Shown here piece after piece: positions 47,361 through 60,419 of a DNA stretch of 64,000 nt. Within the stretch, counting starts at the first letter, position 1, and each line of letters begins with the position of its first letter. The position numbers and the translations under genes were made by a program. Source of the DNA: Apostichopus japonicus (Eukaryota; Echinodermata; Holothuroidea; Aspidochirotida; Stichopodidae). Location: assembly GCF_037975245.1 (NCBI RefSeq), contig NC_092577.1, forward strand, positions 27,031,398-27,095,397, written 5' to 3'. Below the pieces are notes generated by a model, which had not been told where the DNA came from, did no database searches, and saw nothing but the letters and a program-made list of their open reading frames with translations.

Positions 47361-47611
47361 GGAGTGTTAGCTCAGTGGTTAACGCCGGTGCCTTCCAATC
47401 ATAAGGTTCCCGAGTTCGAGTCAACTCCAAGATTAATGTATGTCGTCCAGTTGCAGAGTTGTTGTCAATTGACAATTCATAACCATGGACATTTAATATG
47501 AATCTAAGAGACTGACTTCGGTCAGCTTGCGGCTTTGATAAGCCAATGATGGCTTCTTCGCGAGTTCATTCTTGCAGGAGGATCTAAAATACATACATAC
47601 ATATATATATA
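47361..47611 (+). mobile_element. tRNA-derived SINE
   Basis: The 5' part has a pol III A box TAGCTCAGTGG (47368-47378) and a B box GTTCGAGTC (47414-47422) at tRNA-like spacing. GGAGT (47361) can pair with ACTCC just after the B box as an acceptor stem, and CCTTCCAATCATAAGG looks like an anticodon arm. A tRNA-unrelated body follows (GACTGACTTCGGTCAGCTTG, GCCAATGATGGCTTCTTCGC). The 3' tail is ACATACATACATATATAT, a simple-repeat tail usual for SINEs. Target duplications were not resolved because both flanks are AT-rich. Confidence 0.8.
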
Positions 47612-48949
47612 TTTCTTGTACTCACCCTTCGATGATACGTAAACTAATACGTGGAATAAGTATCTTTCACCAGACACAACAACATCAATAGTTAGCTAAC
47701 CCTGTTAGCGTTTTTGGTAATACACAATTTGTATAAAACGTCGTTTTGATGTATTTTCGTCTGTTGCCTTTACCAATTTCACGGCACGACTGAATTACAA
47801 AGTGAATTATTACGCATCAACATGAAAAGCTTACTTATACTAACAGGGAAAACTTAAAAGAACGTTTATATATTTTTTTTTTATCTATGAAGAGCATGAA
47901 AAACTTGATAGAAGAAATGTGGTACTGGAATTATTAAAGACTTCAGAAAATAAACCAGGGCGTGCAGGTAGCATCTGAACCAGGCGGGAGTGTTTATGTT
48001 TATATTAAAATGTTCCTAGCAAACTTGTAACTCTGATAGGCCCAGTGAAAGTAAATTTCAAATTTAGAAGTCGACTTTAAGATCTAAAATTTCGAGAACT
48101 TGACCTTTCAGTTCTCGAAAATTTTACAAGAACTCCTTATAAATGCTCCAATTGAGGCTAAACACACTTCGGTCCTGCACCCTATTATGGATGTACATCA
48201 GCGAGTTTCTAACTATGGCAACTAACTGACTGACGATTTGGTTGCCCGGAAATTGAGTCGCCCAGTGGACAAACTCTAAGAGTGACCAAGTTTTAGTTGG
48301 CAATATCACTAGTAACACCGTTACGCACCTTGTTTCAAATTGCTGAAAATTTAAACAATTTTAAAATCTACATGACGTGTTAAGGGGTTATAGGACAGTT
48401 AAGAATTAACACAAACTGATCTTTTAAGAATGCTTTTCATCTGCTTCGGGAAAACTTTACATTTGAGTGCATCATTTTGCAAATTTGCTAGTGGGCAAGG
48501 GCTATACTCACCCAGAAACCCGACCAAGGGCCTAAAGGGGGAGAGGGTGGAGAAGGGGGGCTAAAAGATCCTGGACTTTCAGGCTTGATTAACACATGGG
48601 TTGTGAATTTATGAGCACTTACCTTCTGCCTGTTTGTAGTCATACAGATGTATTGAACATTTTTAAACATAAATGTTCTTTTTAAGTTGTTAAGTTGATT
48701 ATCGGGGAAAACCTGGATTTCGACCGATATTCCAAGTTGTCAGGAAATCGAGGTTTATTGGTTGAAAAACATGAATATTCAAGTTTGTTTTAAGGATTCT
48801 GATTTATCTGTGATATTCCAAGAATTTTTTTACCGATAATCCAAGATTTTAATCTATTATCCAAATTTATCGACCGACAATCCAGGTTTTGTTGTTGTCA
48901 AAAACCCAAGTCTTTTTTCCGGCGGAAATTCAGTGTATACAACACAGTT
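47612..48949. other. No recognisable gene
   Basis: AT-rich. A loose repetition of GATTATCGG / CCGATATTCCAAG / CCGATAATCCAAG words lies at 48695-48895, apparently a degenerate short repeat. Confidence 0.4.
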
Positions 48950-49652
48950 CAGGCGCGGCGGAACGGGAAAATTTTTGGGGTGGGGGGGGGGGGGGCTAAT
49001 GTGTGGAGACTATCTAAGCGGAGCGCCACCATCGGTTGGCGCGGAGCGTACAAGAAAATTTTGGGTTTTTCAAACCCCCAGATGGCCGGAAACGGCCCTT
49101 CCCGAGTGTTTTATGCTGCGAATACCTAGCCCTAAAATATGGGTCTCAAGCCTGCAATTTCTCAGATTGAACGTAAAAGTCTGTAAAACATTGTAATTTG
49201 TATATTCGATGGTGTTTTAAGAGAGTAGCTATTACTCGTAGTGTACTCGCAAAGACTTTTTTGAGTGTAGGAAGGGGATGTTGGAGAACTGGCTGAAATG
49301 AGGCAAGTCATTGGCCTAAGACGAAGTTGTGTTGCGCTTACCGGTACTCACACTCACTGCTTCCACTTTTCACGGGGCGTGAAGACGCGGTTGGTGTGAC
49401 AATGTGGTCTATAGCCAAGGGACGGGCCGAGGGTCCCCCAGCATTTACTAAAATTATTACACCTATATAGTATACGTGTGCACCGGACAGATCGACAAGT
49501 ATGCATTGAAAAATGGGCAGATGCACGTTTCGGACCCTTGGTAAATATTGGGGGGGGGGGGGGGCTGGGGCTTATCATGCATTTGCCCCCTCAACTTTTT
49601 CATTGGGGGGCTGAGCCCCCCAAGCCCCCCCCCCCCGGTTCCGCCGCCACTG
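48950..49652 (-). mobile_element. ~0.7-kb non-autonomous hAT-type element, copy B (opposite orientation)
   Basis: It begins CAGGCGCGGCGGAACGGG and ends GGTTCCGCCGCCACTG. ACACAGTT is identical on both flanks (48942-48949 and 49653-49660), a perfect 8-bp duplication. On the minus strand it is colinear with copy A (11943-12620) over its whole length. The copies differ by scattered substitutions and by poly-G/poly-C length (48981-48995, 49548-49563). It carries the GCGCCACCATCGGTTGGCGC module (49023-49042). No transposase. Confidence 0.88.
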
Positions 49653-50700
49653 ACACAGTTAACATACAATTACAGTCTCAATGTATTAGGGGACTGGGCC
49701 ACATAATAAAATGCTGTTTTGATCATTCTTGCCCAACTCAGGCTCTTTTATATATACACTGTGGCGTACTGTGAGTTCGGCATGCTATAGCACGATTGAC
49801 CAATTTATCTCACTTGATGCAGAATGAACAAAAACGAAGATAAAGGACAAATTACGACGTGAAGAAATTACGCAAGGTTTATTTTGTGATAAACGGGTTC
49901 GAATTTTAATCGAATTTCCTTAGACGTTTGAAAGTATTTCAGCTCGTAATTTGTGTTCATTGTATGACCGGTCCTATGAAAGGAATTGCTTCTGAAACGT
50001 TTATTAGGCTAATTGCATAATGTTAATGCTACTGTCATAGGCCTAAGCCAAGTGTAAGTTGACGCAAAATAGAAACAGTACGTAGATGTTGCCATAGACA
50101 AAAACCCGATGAGAATTAGGTCTACTGAGGAAGCAGTAGGTATCAGTAGTTCCGTTACTAACTTAATAATACTAGACCTGCCGGTGGAATCTATCTTTAG
50201 CACTAACAATAGTAGAATTTTAGAAGGCTAAATTAAGTAAGGCAAACAGTTTTAGTCCATGGGTAAGCTTCATAAGAAGCTGCCATACAGTTGGGATGCT
50301 GCATTAAAATGAACGCAATTTCATCATCCAATGGTGGTGACATGGTTCCAGTTACTGATGCATTTGTACTGTATAGGCATGGAATGAGTTCTGACGGAGA
50401 AAATCACACTTTCCCATAAAGATATATATCTTAGTTATTTACACCAGATTCCAGTCAAATAAATAGGTGGAAGGTTAGCTTTATGAGCAAGATGTGTCTA
50501 TAGGCAGTTATATAAAATATACCAAGTAAATAACCCACGTTAATAGCCCACATGTCTGTTAATGTATCTGCTTTGCACTACATCTGTTGCCAACAATTTC
50601 AATGGTAGCACCTGTAGTTACACATCAGTGACAGCAAAAGTTAACAAGAAACATGTCAAATGTAAGCAGATCTAGGCCTATAGTGAATAAGAATAGCGAC
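49653..50700. other. No recognisable gene
   Basis: Short frames only (for example 50009-50209 minus). No repeats recognised. Confidence 0.4.
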
Positions 50701-53340
50701 CAAAGTCAATAGTTGTATAACTAACTGGGTTCTGTATTTGATAGGCCCCAGTAAGTGGTCTTGTTGCATTTTCTTTTGCGCCATGTTAGGGTATACCCTA
50801 ACATGAGGCCTGCAGATGTGATCGGGCAGGGATGGGAAATTTTTGCATTCAACTATGACTGTGCATGCGGCTTGATTTTTACGAAATTGTAAATTGTTTA
50901 CACATCCACTCTACTATAGGTGAAGCAAATATTCTACCAGACCACCAGCCATGATAAGATGCAACAAACAGCAGCTCTTATTTGAAGTACGTTTGATACT
51001 AACCATTTGTCTCTTTGGTTGTTTTTTTTTTATTCTGTTAATAGTTTTTCTTCTTGCATGGGAATTTATCTCACTGGCTGGAAGTAAATTACCTTTCCTT
51101 TTTGTTACCTGCCTTTAATTCTTGTGATTTTCTTTGATTATTTGATTCCTATAAGTGATCAATTTAAGTTGTCCAAACATTTCATGGGAGCTCAAGTGAT
51201 TGCCGGGCTTGTAATCAGCAGTTCATAATAGCTTTCTCTCACTCCATCTCAAGGTGTTTGTAATGTGTTTTCATTCTTTGTGTACCTAGCTAATTCTTTG
51301 GAGATTGAATTGTATCTGCTCTTCTGTGGAGGAAATCATAAACTGACTACTTTGTAATCCCAAAGATTAGTCATTCATAGTCATGTTAAAGGAGAATTCA
51401 ACGATCATAGGTTTAATTTCTCTCTACAGAGTGCAGTTGTATTGGTCGGGTGTCCGACAAACACAGACTTCCTCTCTCTAAGTAAACAATAACAGTACTT
51501 CAAATTGTACACAATGTGAACATTTGGCCTCAGTTACAGTAAGTTAGAAGAAGCAACTAGCCAAGGACTTGAAATGATCGATGTCCAGTGAACAGCTGTT
51601 GTGTGGTCCTATTTTAAAACCAGTTGATGGCCTTTGTATCTAAACCACATCAAATGCTTAGGATCATACTTTACACATTTTATTGCAGCTTATTGAGTCC
51701 CCAAAGTCATGTCTGACCTGCATATTACATGCAGCCATATCAAACTCTTCCTTATAGCTGTAGCATGTTTGTTAAAGATCATTTTAAGTAGGCCAGATCT
51801 AGTTACCCCTAATTAAATATTGTTTATGTAGGATACACATGCATTATCATTTGTTTGTTTGTTAAAGTGTTCCTACCATGCCTTGCAATGGTTTAAGGGA
51901 ATACAATATCTCAGTATGTTAGGTCATATTAGATTTTTTACAAGTAGTTTTGCAAAAATTGACCAAACTAGAAAATTGTATAAACTTTTGGTTTGATCTT
52001 TGGTTTGACTGTGTATTGTATGATATATATTGGCGTGAAGAATCATCCTTATCACTTCCAAAACTTGAGGAGAGGCATCACAAAGGAACCCCAAAGGTTT
52101 GAACTTTGAAGAAGTCTCCAAAATAAGAACATTCTTGGTTGCTCCTGCCCAGAGCAAAGACATAAATCTAGGAAATTTATTCCAAAAAGGAAATAAAATT
52201 GTTTAAAAGATTTTACAGTTTAGAAAAAGCTATTGAGATGCATATTTATGTTTGTACAGCAGCAACATACTGATATCTGCCAGTCATGTCATCAACAGGA
52301 ACTGTTTTGAAGCTGTTCATATTGTAGTGTGATACCCAACATTAAAATTGTTGGTACTTTGGCATAAGGAACCTCTTTTTGTCAGCCAAAAATATGTATA
52401 CCAACACAGTAGCCAAATATCAGAGTCACCTATTACACACATTTGAACACTTTCAAGTTTTTGCATTCAAAGGTTTATTCCAGTGAAACCATTGTTCTCG
52501 AGAGTTATTTTGGATTTTTTGTAGTTTGTGTCTAGTGATATTGAATTAAGGGAAACTTGATGTGTGCATTGCTGGGTCAGAAAGTGTAAAGCCTAAAAGA
52601 GTTGTTGACTGCAGTTAAACATGGACTGAATAACGCTACAACATTAAATAGTTCTTTCAGTCATAAAGTCCTATAGTATGATTTTAATTGCATGGATGAA
52701 GTTGGGGAATAATATTCACATTTTGTGTAGTGTTATTGAAACTTATGAATTTTGCCTCTTATGAAATTGTATCAAGTGTAAAAAAGCTTCTATATAGCTC
52801 TGGACATGTATAGTAGTTTGACCATACATTTTTATAGCATTGTACGATGTGGTATTGGATAAATTATTCCCTGCTAACAAGTTGTTTGCTGTTATCAACA
52901 TTGATCCACAAACAGGTGCTATTTCCTAAAATGACTAAATGGAATACATAGCAACTTCAACCAAAACTTCAGCAGTAAAGTTTTACTTTTGACACTCACT
53001 TACATGTAATTGATTTAGTGCAAGAATGTTTTTGTGACTTAGTATCAATGTACAGCTAGGATTGTATTTTTTATATGTCAGTTACCATGGCAACAGCTTT
53101 CAATATTCAGTATATATGGTTTATATTAGACTGGGTGCAGTAACCTTCAAGTTTAGCCTGTCAAGTGGTATCTATTGTTATGAAAACATGTTGTTAGTTT
53201 TTCTAGGGCAGGAACTAATTGTGGCCATTTCACCTGGCTGCTTTAAGACAGTGGTTCCTTCTTTAATAGGAAACTTCTACAAGTATGAAGCCATTGTTCT
53301 CATATTATAATCAATAAAGCAGACTGATCTTATCTTTTCC
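50701..53340 (+). other. Possible long 3' UTR or terminal exon ending near a poly(A) signal
   Basis: This 2.6-kb stretch lacks the transposon ends, G/C runs and tandem repeats that crowd the rest of the window. Its texture is 3'-UTR-like: stop-rich, T-rich, with TTTGTTTGTTTGTT and TGTAAA words. AATAAA occurs at 53311-53316 (ATCAATAAAGCAGACTG) followed by a GT/T-rich area. No upstream coding exon was identified, so this is a hypothesis. It could simply be unique intergenic DNA. Confidence 0.25.
50782..50805. other. 24-bp perfect palindrome
   Basis: CATGTTAGGGTA and its mirror complement form a fully self-complementary 24-mer with no loop. The half site contains TTAGGG. Confidence 0.7.
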
Positions 53341-53838
53341 TGGCTCTTCACCTTAAAGCTTTCTCTCCAATTAGATTGTTCCTGTTCCAGTAGCGGTTTT
53401 TTTTCAGTTCAAGAGCTGAATGTATAAAGTGCTTTATTTTTCAGTGTTTTCGTTAACCTCTCTCTTGTCTATTACTCCCCCAAAAAATCCTTTACAAGGA
53501 AACCATTTTCCTTTGTACTTTGTTATGTAATTAGGACAAATTTGTCCTACAGGTGTATTGATATGTTGTAAATACCCTGTAAAGCACGTTTTTTTTTCAC
53601 TGTCACCGTTGGTGAAAGATGTTTTTGACTAGATGGTCTGCTCCTATTAGAGATATGCAGGCAACATCAACTTGGAAAGTTGGGCTATTTAATTCTTTGA
53701 CTGAAATATCACATTCAACAACCTAAGAATACTTTGGGAAGTATTTGTGAACTGACTTTCAATTATTTATGTTGTTTTGGGGACTTAACTGTGCTAAGAG
53801 ACCAATACTATTTGCTTAGATGGTATGGTAGGGTAGCT

Positions 53839-54205
53839 TTAAACGGTGTGAAGACTCGCGCAAAAAGAAACGTCTAATGCCGGTAATCTGACCTAGTTTC
53901 GAATGAGGTGTAACAGAAGTGTTAGACACCACCATCGATCCCAGAAATACACACACAGCTTGCTACCGTAGTGAATTAGACACTAGTGTACCGTCAGTAC
54001 ATACAGCTGCGGTCAATACCCACAGCACAGTGTATAAACGATACAGCTATGGACATCTCAGGTCCAGCTAAAGATAACAAGGTATCATGTTTCATTACTG
54101 TCTGCATTTTGTAGCAACAGTAACAAAACATTACTTGCAAGTAACAGAAAGTTAACTTTTTCAGATGGCCGCATGCGGTTTGGGGTGAGTCTTCAATGCC
54201 TTTAA
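53839..54205 (+). mobile_element. TTAA-flanked MITE, copy 1
   Basis: TTAA at 53839-53842 is followed by ACGGTGTGAAGACTCGCGCA. The right end reads GAGTCTTCAATGCC and then T-TTAA at 54202-54205. The termini are inverted around TGAAGACT. Copy 2 at 57868 is colinear over the full length. A TTAA duplication fits piggyBac or Kolobok. No transposase is encoded; a shared ATG begins MDISGPAKDNKVS in both copies but the frame breaks early here. Confidence 0.75.
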
Positions 54206-55859
54206 GAAAAAAAACAAGCTATGAAATGGGTTTAAATCAAATTTCTTTGTTTAAATATATTTTCCTTACAGAAACAATGGGTTTAAAGACTTTTATTTTA
54301 GTTGAAATGTTTCCTGCAGGAAGTTGTTGGATATCCTTTGGTACTGCATTAAGTCTAAGGTATGAGTCATCACAGAGACAAGAACAGCCTCAGGAGGTCA
54401 TTCAGGTCTCTTGAGGATGATCCCGTTATAGTGAATTGTGTAAGGCAGATTAATTATGTAATCCCCCCTCCTCCCACACTGCATTTAAGTGGTGACTTTT
54501 AGCAGAAAGTTTAGTCTCGGTATTTCCAAGAAAACCGAATAATTTCAGCAGTAGTAACGTTTCTCGCTAATGTTCCAGTTTGGGTGTTGATGGGGTGTTT
54601 TGGATTCACAATTCCTTGAAGGATGGTTATATGTTTCGTTATTTATGTTTGAAAAGTTTTGATCACAAATATATCTGATAAGATATGACTGCTAATCCTA
54701 GTTTTTGGTAAACAAAGGATTATCATTTATATTATCCTAACTTAAAATATTCATTGGTTTCATCCCCTCCCCCCCCCACCTTTTTCTTCAACCAAAATGA
54801 GCTAGGATTTAATGTTACCTGGAATGTAACAATGATATCATGAGTTATAAAAACAAAATTGCTGAGATTTACCTCTAAAATATGTATTTTAAGATGAAAC
54901 CTCTGTTTGCATAGAATAGTGCCAGGTGTCACTGTGTGACAGTGTGTGTCATATTTCAGAGAGTAAGCTAGACAGCAGTGTATAGAGCTCATTTCATCAG
55001 GCTTTTGATCTGACCATTCACATATCAAAGTTTAAAATTTTGGAAAAGAAAGTAACATTTATAAAACATATTTAAGATCACATGTATTGTTTATTATTAT
55101 TTTTTATTAAATGAAGTTGATTGTGTTAGTGCAGTTGTTTTGTTGTAGGTTGTTAATACCAGAAAACTTTCCAATTGATGATATTAGGTGATTTACATAC
55201 AAGCAGCTCTCAACCGTTCAGTATTCATTCTTCTGCTTAATTAGTTTAGTCTCTGTTGGTTTCCATTTTTGCAGAAGTTAGTATGAGTCATGTTTCCAGG
55301 GCCTACATGTCTCCCATGCCAGCCAATTATTTACTGTTAGTAAATATGTGCAAACCTTATCACAATGAACTAACAACATCCCATCTTTCTGTCATTAGTA
55401 GAGCAGTGTCTCATTAATGGCCATGGGAACCTTCTCTCAGGACTTGTTGGTCTGCAGGGTGTGTCAACAACTATCTGTTTTGATGTAAATAGTAAGATTT
55501 GATTGTATCTAGTCTTTTAAAAAGTTACAATAAGAGAAGTTTAGATGATTTCACATGAAGATAAACTGATTGACGTTCTGCTTACTTACAACTTTGGTAT
55601 GCCCGGTTGTCATCTTACCTTCCTACAAGAAACTTCAATTACTCACCAAACCTAAACATAGTGTAATCATTAGTACTAAATAGTATTGATAAGAAAGAAA
55701 ATAAGTTTAAACATGAATTAAGTGTTGGTATCAAAATGATATGCAGTCTCTGAATCTCATGCTTTTGATAGCTAGATAAACTCCTGAAGTGACCAATATT
55801 GGCAGACGTGACACATCTCATGTCACAGGGTTGTCATGTCACGTTTGTGGTCTTGGTTG
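54206..55859. other. No recognisable gene
   Basis: AT-rich, with a C tract at 54768-54777. No exon recognised. Confidence 0.4.
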
Positions 55860-56226
55860 CATAGGCGTAGGAGGCGGGGAGGGGGGGGCTGTAGCCCCCC
55901 AACCAAATATTTTGAAAAAATTCGGGCAATATGCTGAGAATTTTTCCAGCACCTAGGGTACTGAAAGAAATATAATTTGCAATGTGTTTTTGAATGATTA
56001 AACTTATATTATTATTATTATCAATATTATTGAAACCGACTTGTACAATAATTATAACCAATATGGAAGGGTAGTAACATGGCAAATGATTGTATTTATT
56101 GGCAGGCGATGTAATAACAGATGAATGCTTATATGATATGCACATTAAGATGTTGAAAAATTTTGGTTATATTTTTCGGGCAGGTCGTTACAGCCCCCCA
56201 AATCAAATTTGTCTCCTACGCCTATG
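55860..56226. mobile_element. 367-bp GGCGTAGGAG-ended element with 8-bp duplication
   Basis: The left end CATAGGCGTAGGAG is the exact inverse of the right end CTCCTACGCCTATG. Flanks are CTTGGTTG (55852-55859) and CTTGGGTG (56227-56234), an 8-bp duplication with one difference, which fits hAT. GGGGGGGCTGTAGCCCCCC lies near the left end and TTACAGCCCCCC near the right. The AT-rich interior is non-coding. Confidence 0.8.
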
Positions 56227-57867
56227 CTTGGGTGCATGTATATGGCCAGATGTACTATGATATATATTTCAGTAGTTTTAAATTTAAAATATGTGGAAAA
56301 TTACATGTTATTTGATATAAATAGTCATAATAGTTAGATTTTTAGTTTAGATCTAGTTTTGACTTGCAAAATTTATTTAAATTGGCCCACAGTCAGATTA
56401 AAACCAACTATAATGCCTGCATGTAAGGAATTCAAGTAGAAGGCAAAATCTGAGGGTATAGCGTGCAGACTATGATTAGGTTAATGTGTAGTAATGAGAT
56501 GCCAGTCATCCATGGTATATATATATCAAAACTGTCAGAAATATGGATTTATTTGAAGACAGAACATCTCTTTAACATACCAGTCTGCAAACTTCAGCTA
56601 TAATAGCCAACTGTGAAAGTAACTGCTTGTGAAGTAAGTGCTATTTTTATTGAAGCAAGTTGTGTGATTTCTTTCATAATAGACAATTTTCTTTAGTGAT
56701 CCTTAGGGAAGATTGAATAATTTTAGCACGATTATTAGTAACTTGCTGCATATATAATATGTATATTATTATACATATATTATCATCAAATTTGACTTGT
56801 TTTCTGTTATGATTAGTCGTTACTTTTGCCTAAGTGCTTTATGAAGACTGCTGACCACCTTGCAATTATCATTCAGTTTTGTGTATTCTGGCACCAAATA
56901 TGGTATATAATTGACCATATGTACTCCTCACAGCAGAAGGTAGCACTGTGTTGCTAGGCATATACACACAGACCGATAGCAGAGGGGGTAAACTAATTGA
57001 CAGCAATCTTTACTTTGGCTGAACCAACACAATGATCATAAAATTTGGTTAATGCTGGTTGAAAATCACAGTCTGTGTGGAACCCTCGGATCATAAAGGT
57101 GTCAGAGAGTAATAATAAAGCAGTTTGGTGCTCTGGTACTACAACTCATTAAGAAGGGCTGCTATCAGTAGACGGAGCTCAACCTAATCAAGAGTTCAAA
57201 GTGTTACCGTTGATCGTCATCTCCAGCAATACTACCTCCTCCACTCAGCTGATCATGTGTAAAGAGCAAACTCTTTGGCTGATGTCGGTCTTTCATTTTC
57301 TCACGGTGCAGTGACATCCTCTACCAGTCACAGATGTATTAGTGCTCCATTTATAGGCACACTTGAAAATACGTCAGATATATATCGTAATTGGCAGTGA
57401 TCTCGCAACTTTTTCCTAGGTCAGACAAACAAAGAAACTGTGTTATCGAACAGCATCACGAATCACAAGTTTGTGTTGAGCACATTAGATGTGGACATGT
57501 GGAGATTTGTGTTGATATGTACCTTCTCCAAAACCTGATGGTAATTAAGGGGCATGGGGGCATCATGAATGCATAGTGTTGATATTGCCTGATTTTAGAG
57601 AACTGTGTTTATTGATTGTAATATGGCGTAAAATTATTTCGTTTGAATTTTGAGACAACAGAATTGCTGTACCCTAACTCTAGCTGTACATAGTAAAGTT
57701 CACTTGAGTCAGATTGGCTGCAAAATCAGCATTTAATGGTATCTTTGATGAAAGAGACTTGATAAATAAAATGGCATATGTGACATGTTTGTGCCTGTGA
57801 TGTGTGTGACTCCTTGCATGTAAACACGATATTTCAAAAAGAGAAATTAAGATGTGGATGTTCCATA
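56227..57867. other. No recognisable gene
   Basis: No frame or repeat recognised. Frame 57391-57576 (61 codons) lacks a domain. Confidence 0.4.
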
Positions 57868-58242
57868 TTAAAGGGTGTGAAGACTCTCGCAAAAAGAAAC
57901 GTCTAATACCGGTAATCTGACCTAGTCTCGAATGAGGTGTAACAGAAGTGTTAGACACCACCATCGATCCCAGAAAATACACACACACAGCTTGCTACCA
58001 TCGGTAATTAGACACTAGTGTACAGTCAGTACATACAGCTGCAGTCAATACCCACAGCACAGTGTCAAACAATACAGCAATGGACATCTCAGGTCCAGCT
58101 AAAGATAACAAGGTATCCTATTTCATTACTGTACTGTCTGCATTTTGTAACGACACGAACAAAACGTCACTTGGCAAGCAACGGAAAGTTAACTTTTTCA
58201 GATGGCCGCACGCGGTTTGGGGCAAGTCTTCAATGCCTTTAA
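57868..58242 (+). mobile_element. TTAA-flanked MITE, copy 2
   Basis: TTAA (57868-57871) then AGGGTGTGAAGACTCTCGCA. The right end CAAGTCTTCAATGCCT ends in TTAA (58239-58242). Colinear and highly similar to copy 1; indels such as ACTGTACTG versus ACTG separate them. An 89-codon frame starting MSNNTAMDISGPAKDNK crosses the right boundary. It is read as MITE sequence rather than a gene, because copy 1 lacks it. Confidence 0.78.
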
Positions 58243-60419
58243 GTACAAGAATTGCTTTAGTTTTAGTGGAGGGCAAATTGGTCATAATGTCAGTTCAACA
58301 GAGGTCAGTTTATGAAAACATGATATCCTAATTAGAAAAGTCTACATGGTCATGGTATATAGTATAGAGATGTCTCACATTCATTTGTGCAAGAAATGTT
58401 GAAATTGGAGATGAACTACTAGCAGAGATCGACAGAAGTCAAAATGGGAAAACCTTGCGATGACTCTCTGTGTTGAGAGTACCATGCTAATGTATGATGA
58501 ACTTTAATGCCATATATTACTTCCCTCCTGGCTTACCTGTCTCCCCACAACCTAGGCACTCTCGTTCTACCGTGCGTAGCCTGTACTGGTAACCTTTTAA
58601 GACTGCGCGCCCTCTATATGACCGGACCCCCCCGGTCAATGTCCTTTCTTCTCATTCTACCATCCAAAGTGCGTTTTTCGTCTGTTTTTTTCCTGTTCGG
58701 TTCCCTGTACCGAACCGTAGCCAAGGATCTTAGTTTTTTTCCAATCGCGGATACTGAAGTGTTTACAAGCGTCGCAGCCCGATAAGAATCCTTTTTTTTT
58801 TAATTAAAAAGGGAGGTTTCTACAATTCTACATTCTGTTGAATTCATTTCTGGATATAGATGACAATGGTATGAAGCTTCACATTGGTCGAACTAAATAC
58901 ATAGTTTTTTGTGTGTGTTGTCTTTGGAACGCCTGGACAGTGTCTGCACACTAGCAATTTCAACTTTAATTGACCTTACCACCCTTGCTTTTACCTATAT
59001 TTAGTGACATAACATGGTGGGCTTTAACAAGAACTAAATTGTATCAATAACATTTGTGTCTGTAAAAACCTCTTCAAGAGTGTCACATAATTCCTGGCTT
59101 TTGCTTCTGCTGGATGATGATCATGATGATCAATCTCCTTCAGTTTTATTGACTCAATCTGTAACTTGTTACCAGTGTGACACTCTTTCCCTGCCAGTAG
59201 TCTCATTGTGCCTTATCAGTAAACACAAACTGACTTTTACCCCAATAATGCAGAGGTTAACAGCTATATTGCACCTCAATTGCCTTGTTGCAACTTCTTG
59301 TTGATAGCACAGTAGACTACTTGTTTTTGAGACAAGACCAAGTTTTATGGAGTGATCACATTTCAACTTTGTATCAAGTTTAGAGCATTTTACTATCCAT
59401 GAATGAGTTGAAAAATTGTGATTATAGTCTAGATATTATTTAAAACTTTCCTCAGAGGTGGACTTTGTTCTTTGAAATACTCTAATAGTTAGTGGAGGTA
59501 TGTGATAAATTTATAATTTACCTCTTAGAGGAATGGTAGCATCCACTCTCAAAGTCAGAGAGGGTCGTGCACCTACTCTGCTGCACAAACATTAAACAGG
59601 ACTCCATCAGTCAAATAACTGGCTTCCATAGCGGTTTGGGTGGCCCAGTAACCTTTACAACTAATCAACTTATATGTGCTACTCATCTGCAGAATCAAAT
59701 GATGGTTAAACTGCCAAAACACTTGTCAATCAAGTTATCATGAGTTCCATAAAGTATTCAGACTAGTCATATTACCATTCAAATATTAAGAAACTTCACA
59801 ATCAACTTAATTGTTGTGAGTTTACCTTGCTGCTATAAATGCAGTCAACAAGGGCAAACGTGAAACCAAAGATTTCGGCCTTCAATTGAGATTGGATAGT
59901 TTGGTATAACCTTTACCAAATTGCTTGTTTCAAGCCTGGCAAACATGGAAGAAAACATATCAAAAGTTTGTTTTTTACCTCCAAATGTAAGATTGCTAAA
60001 CTCTTCAATGGGTTTCCAAATGAGTTTTTGGGGCTTTTTCTTCTTTTTTGTTTTATACCTCATGCAATTGGTTTACACAAGAAAAATCTTATCACATAAT
60101 TATTTGTTACTTGATTAATGATTGAATTGACTGTAAAAAGGAAGCTTACATTCATAGATGGTTCATGATGTTAATTGGACTAATTACAAAATGGATAGGT
60201 CAGACAACCTCCACACTCAGCAATTAAAACAACATTGACCATTGGTCTAACTTCTCCTACACTTTCCTCCTCCCATCTCAAACATGTTTTGAGGTCCCTG
60301 ATAATAACAATGAAGTTTCATAGTGCCAATATTTAAACTTGCCAGTACTCAGAGGCCCTGGAGTATTATGTAGAGGGAGCAGAGTTGAGATGGGTCTAGA
60401 GTCGCATTTTAAAACTGGA
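58243..60419. other. No recognisable gene; CpG-rich patch at 58560-58790
   Basis: The CpG-rich patch has a palindromic GGTTCCCTGTACCGAACC and an open frame (58507-58785) with no recognised domain. Elsewhere there is nothing recognised. Confidence 0.35.

Noticed and set aside
58018-58331. 89-codon frame at the TTAA MITE as a host gene
   Set aside because: It crosses the MITE boundary and the matching frame in the other copy is broken.
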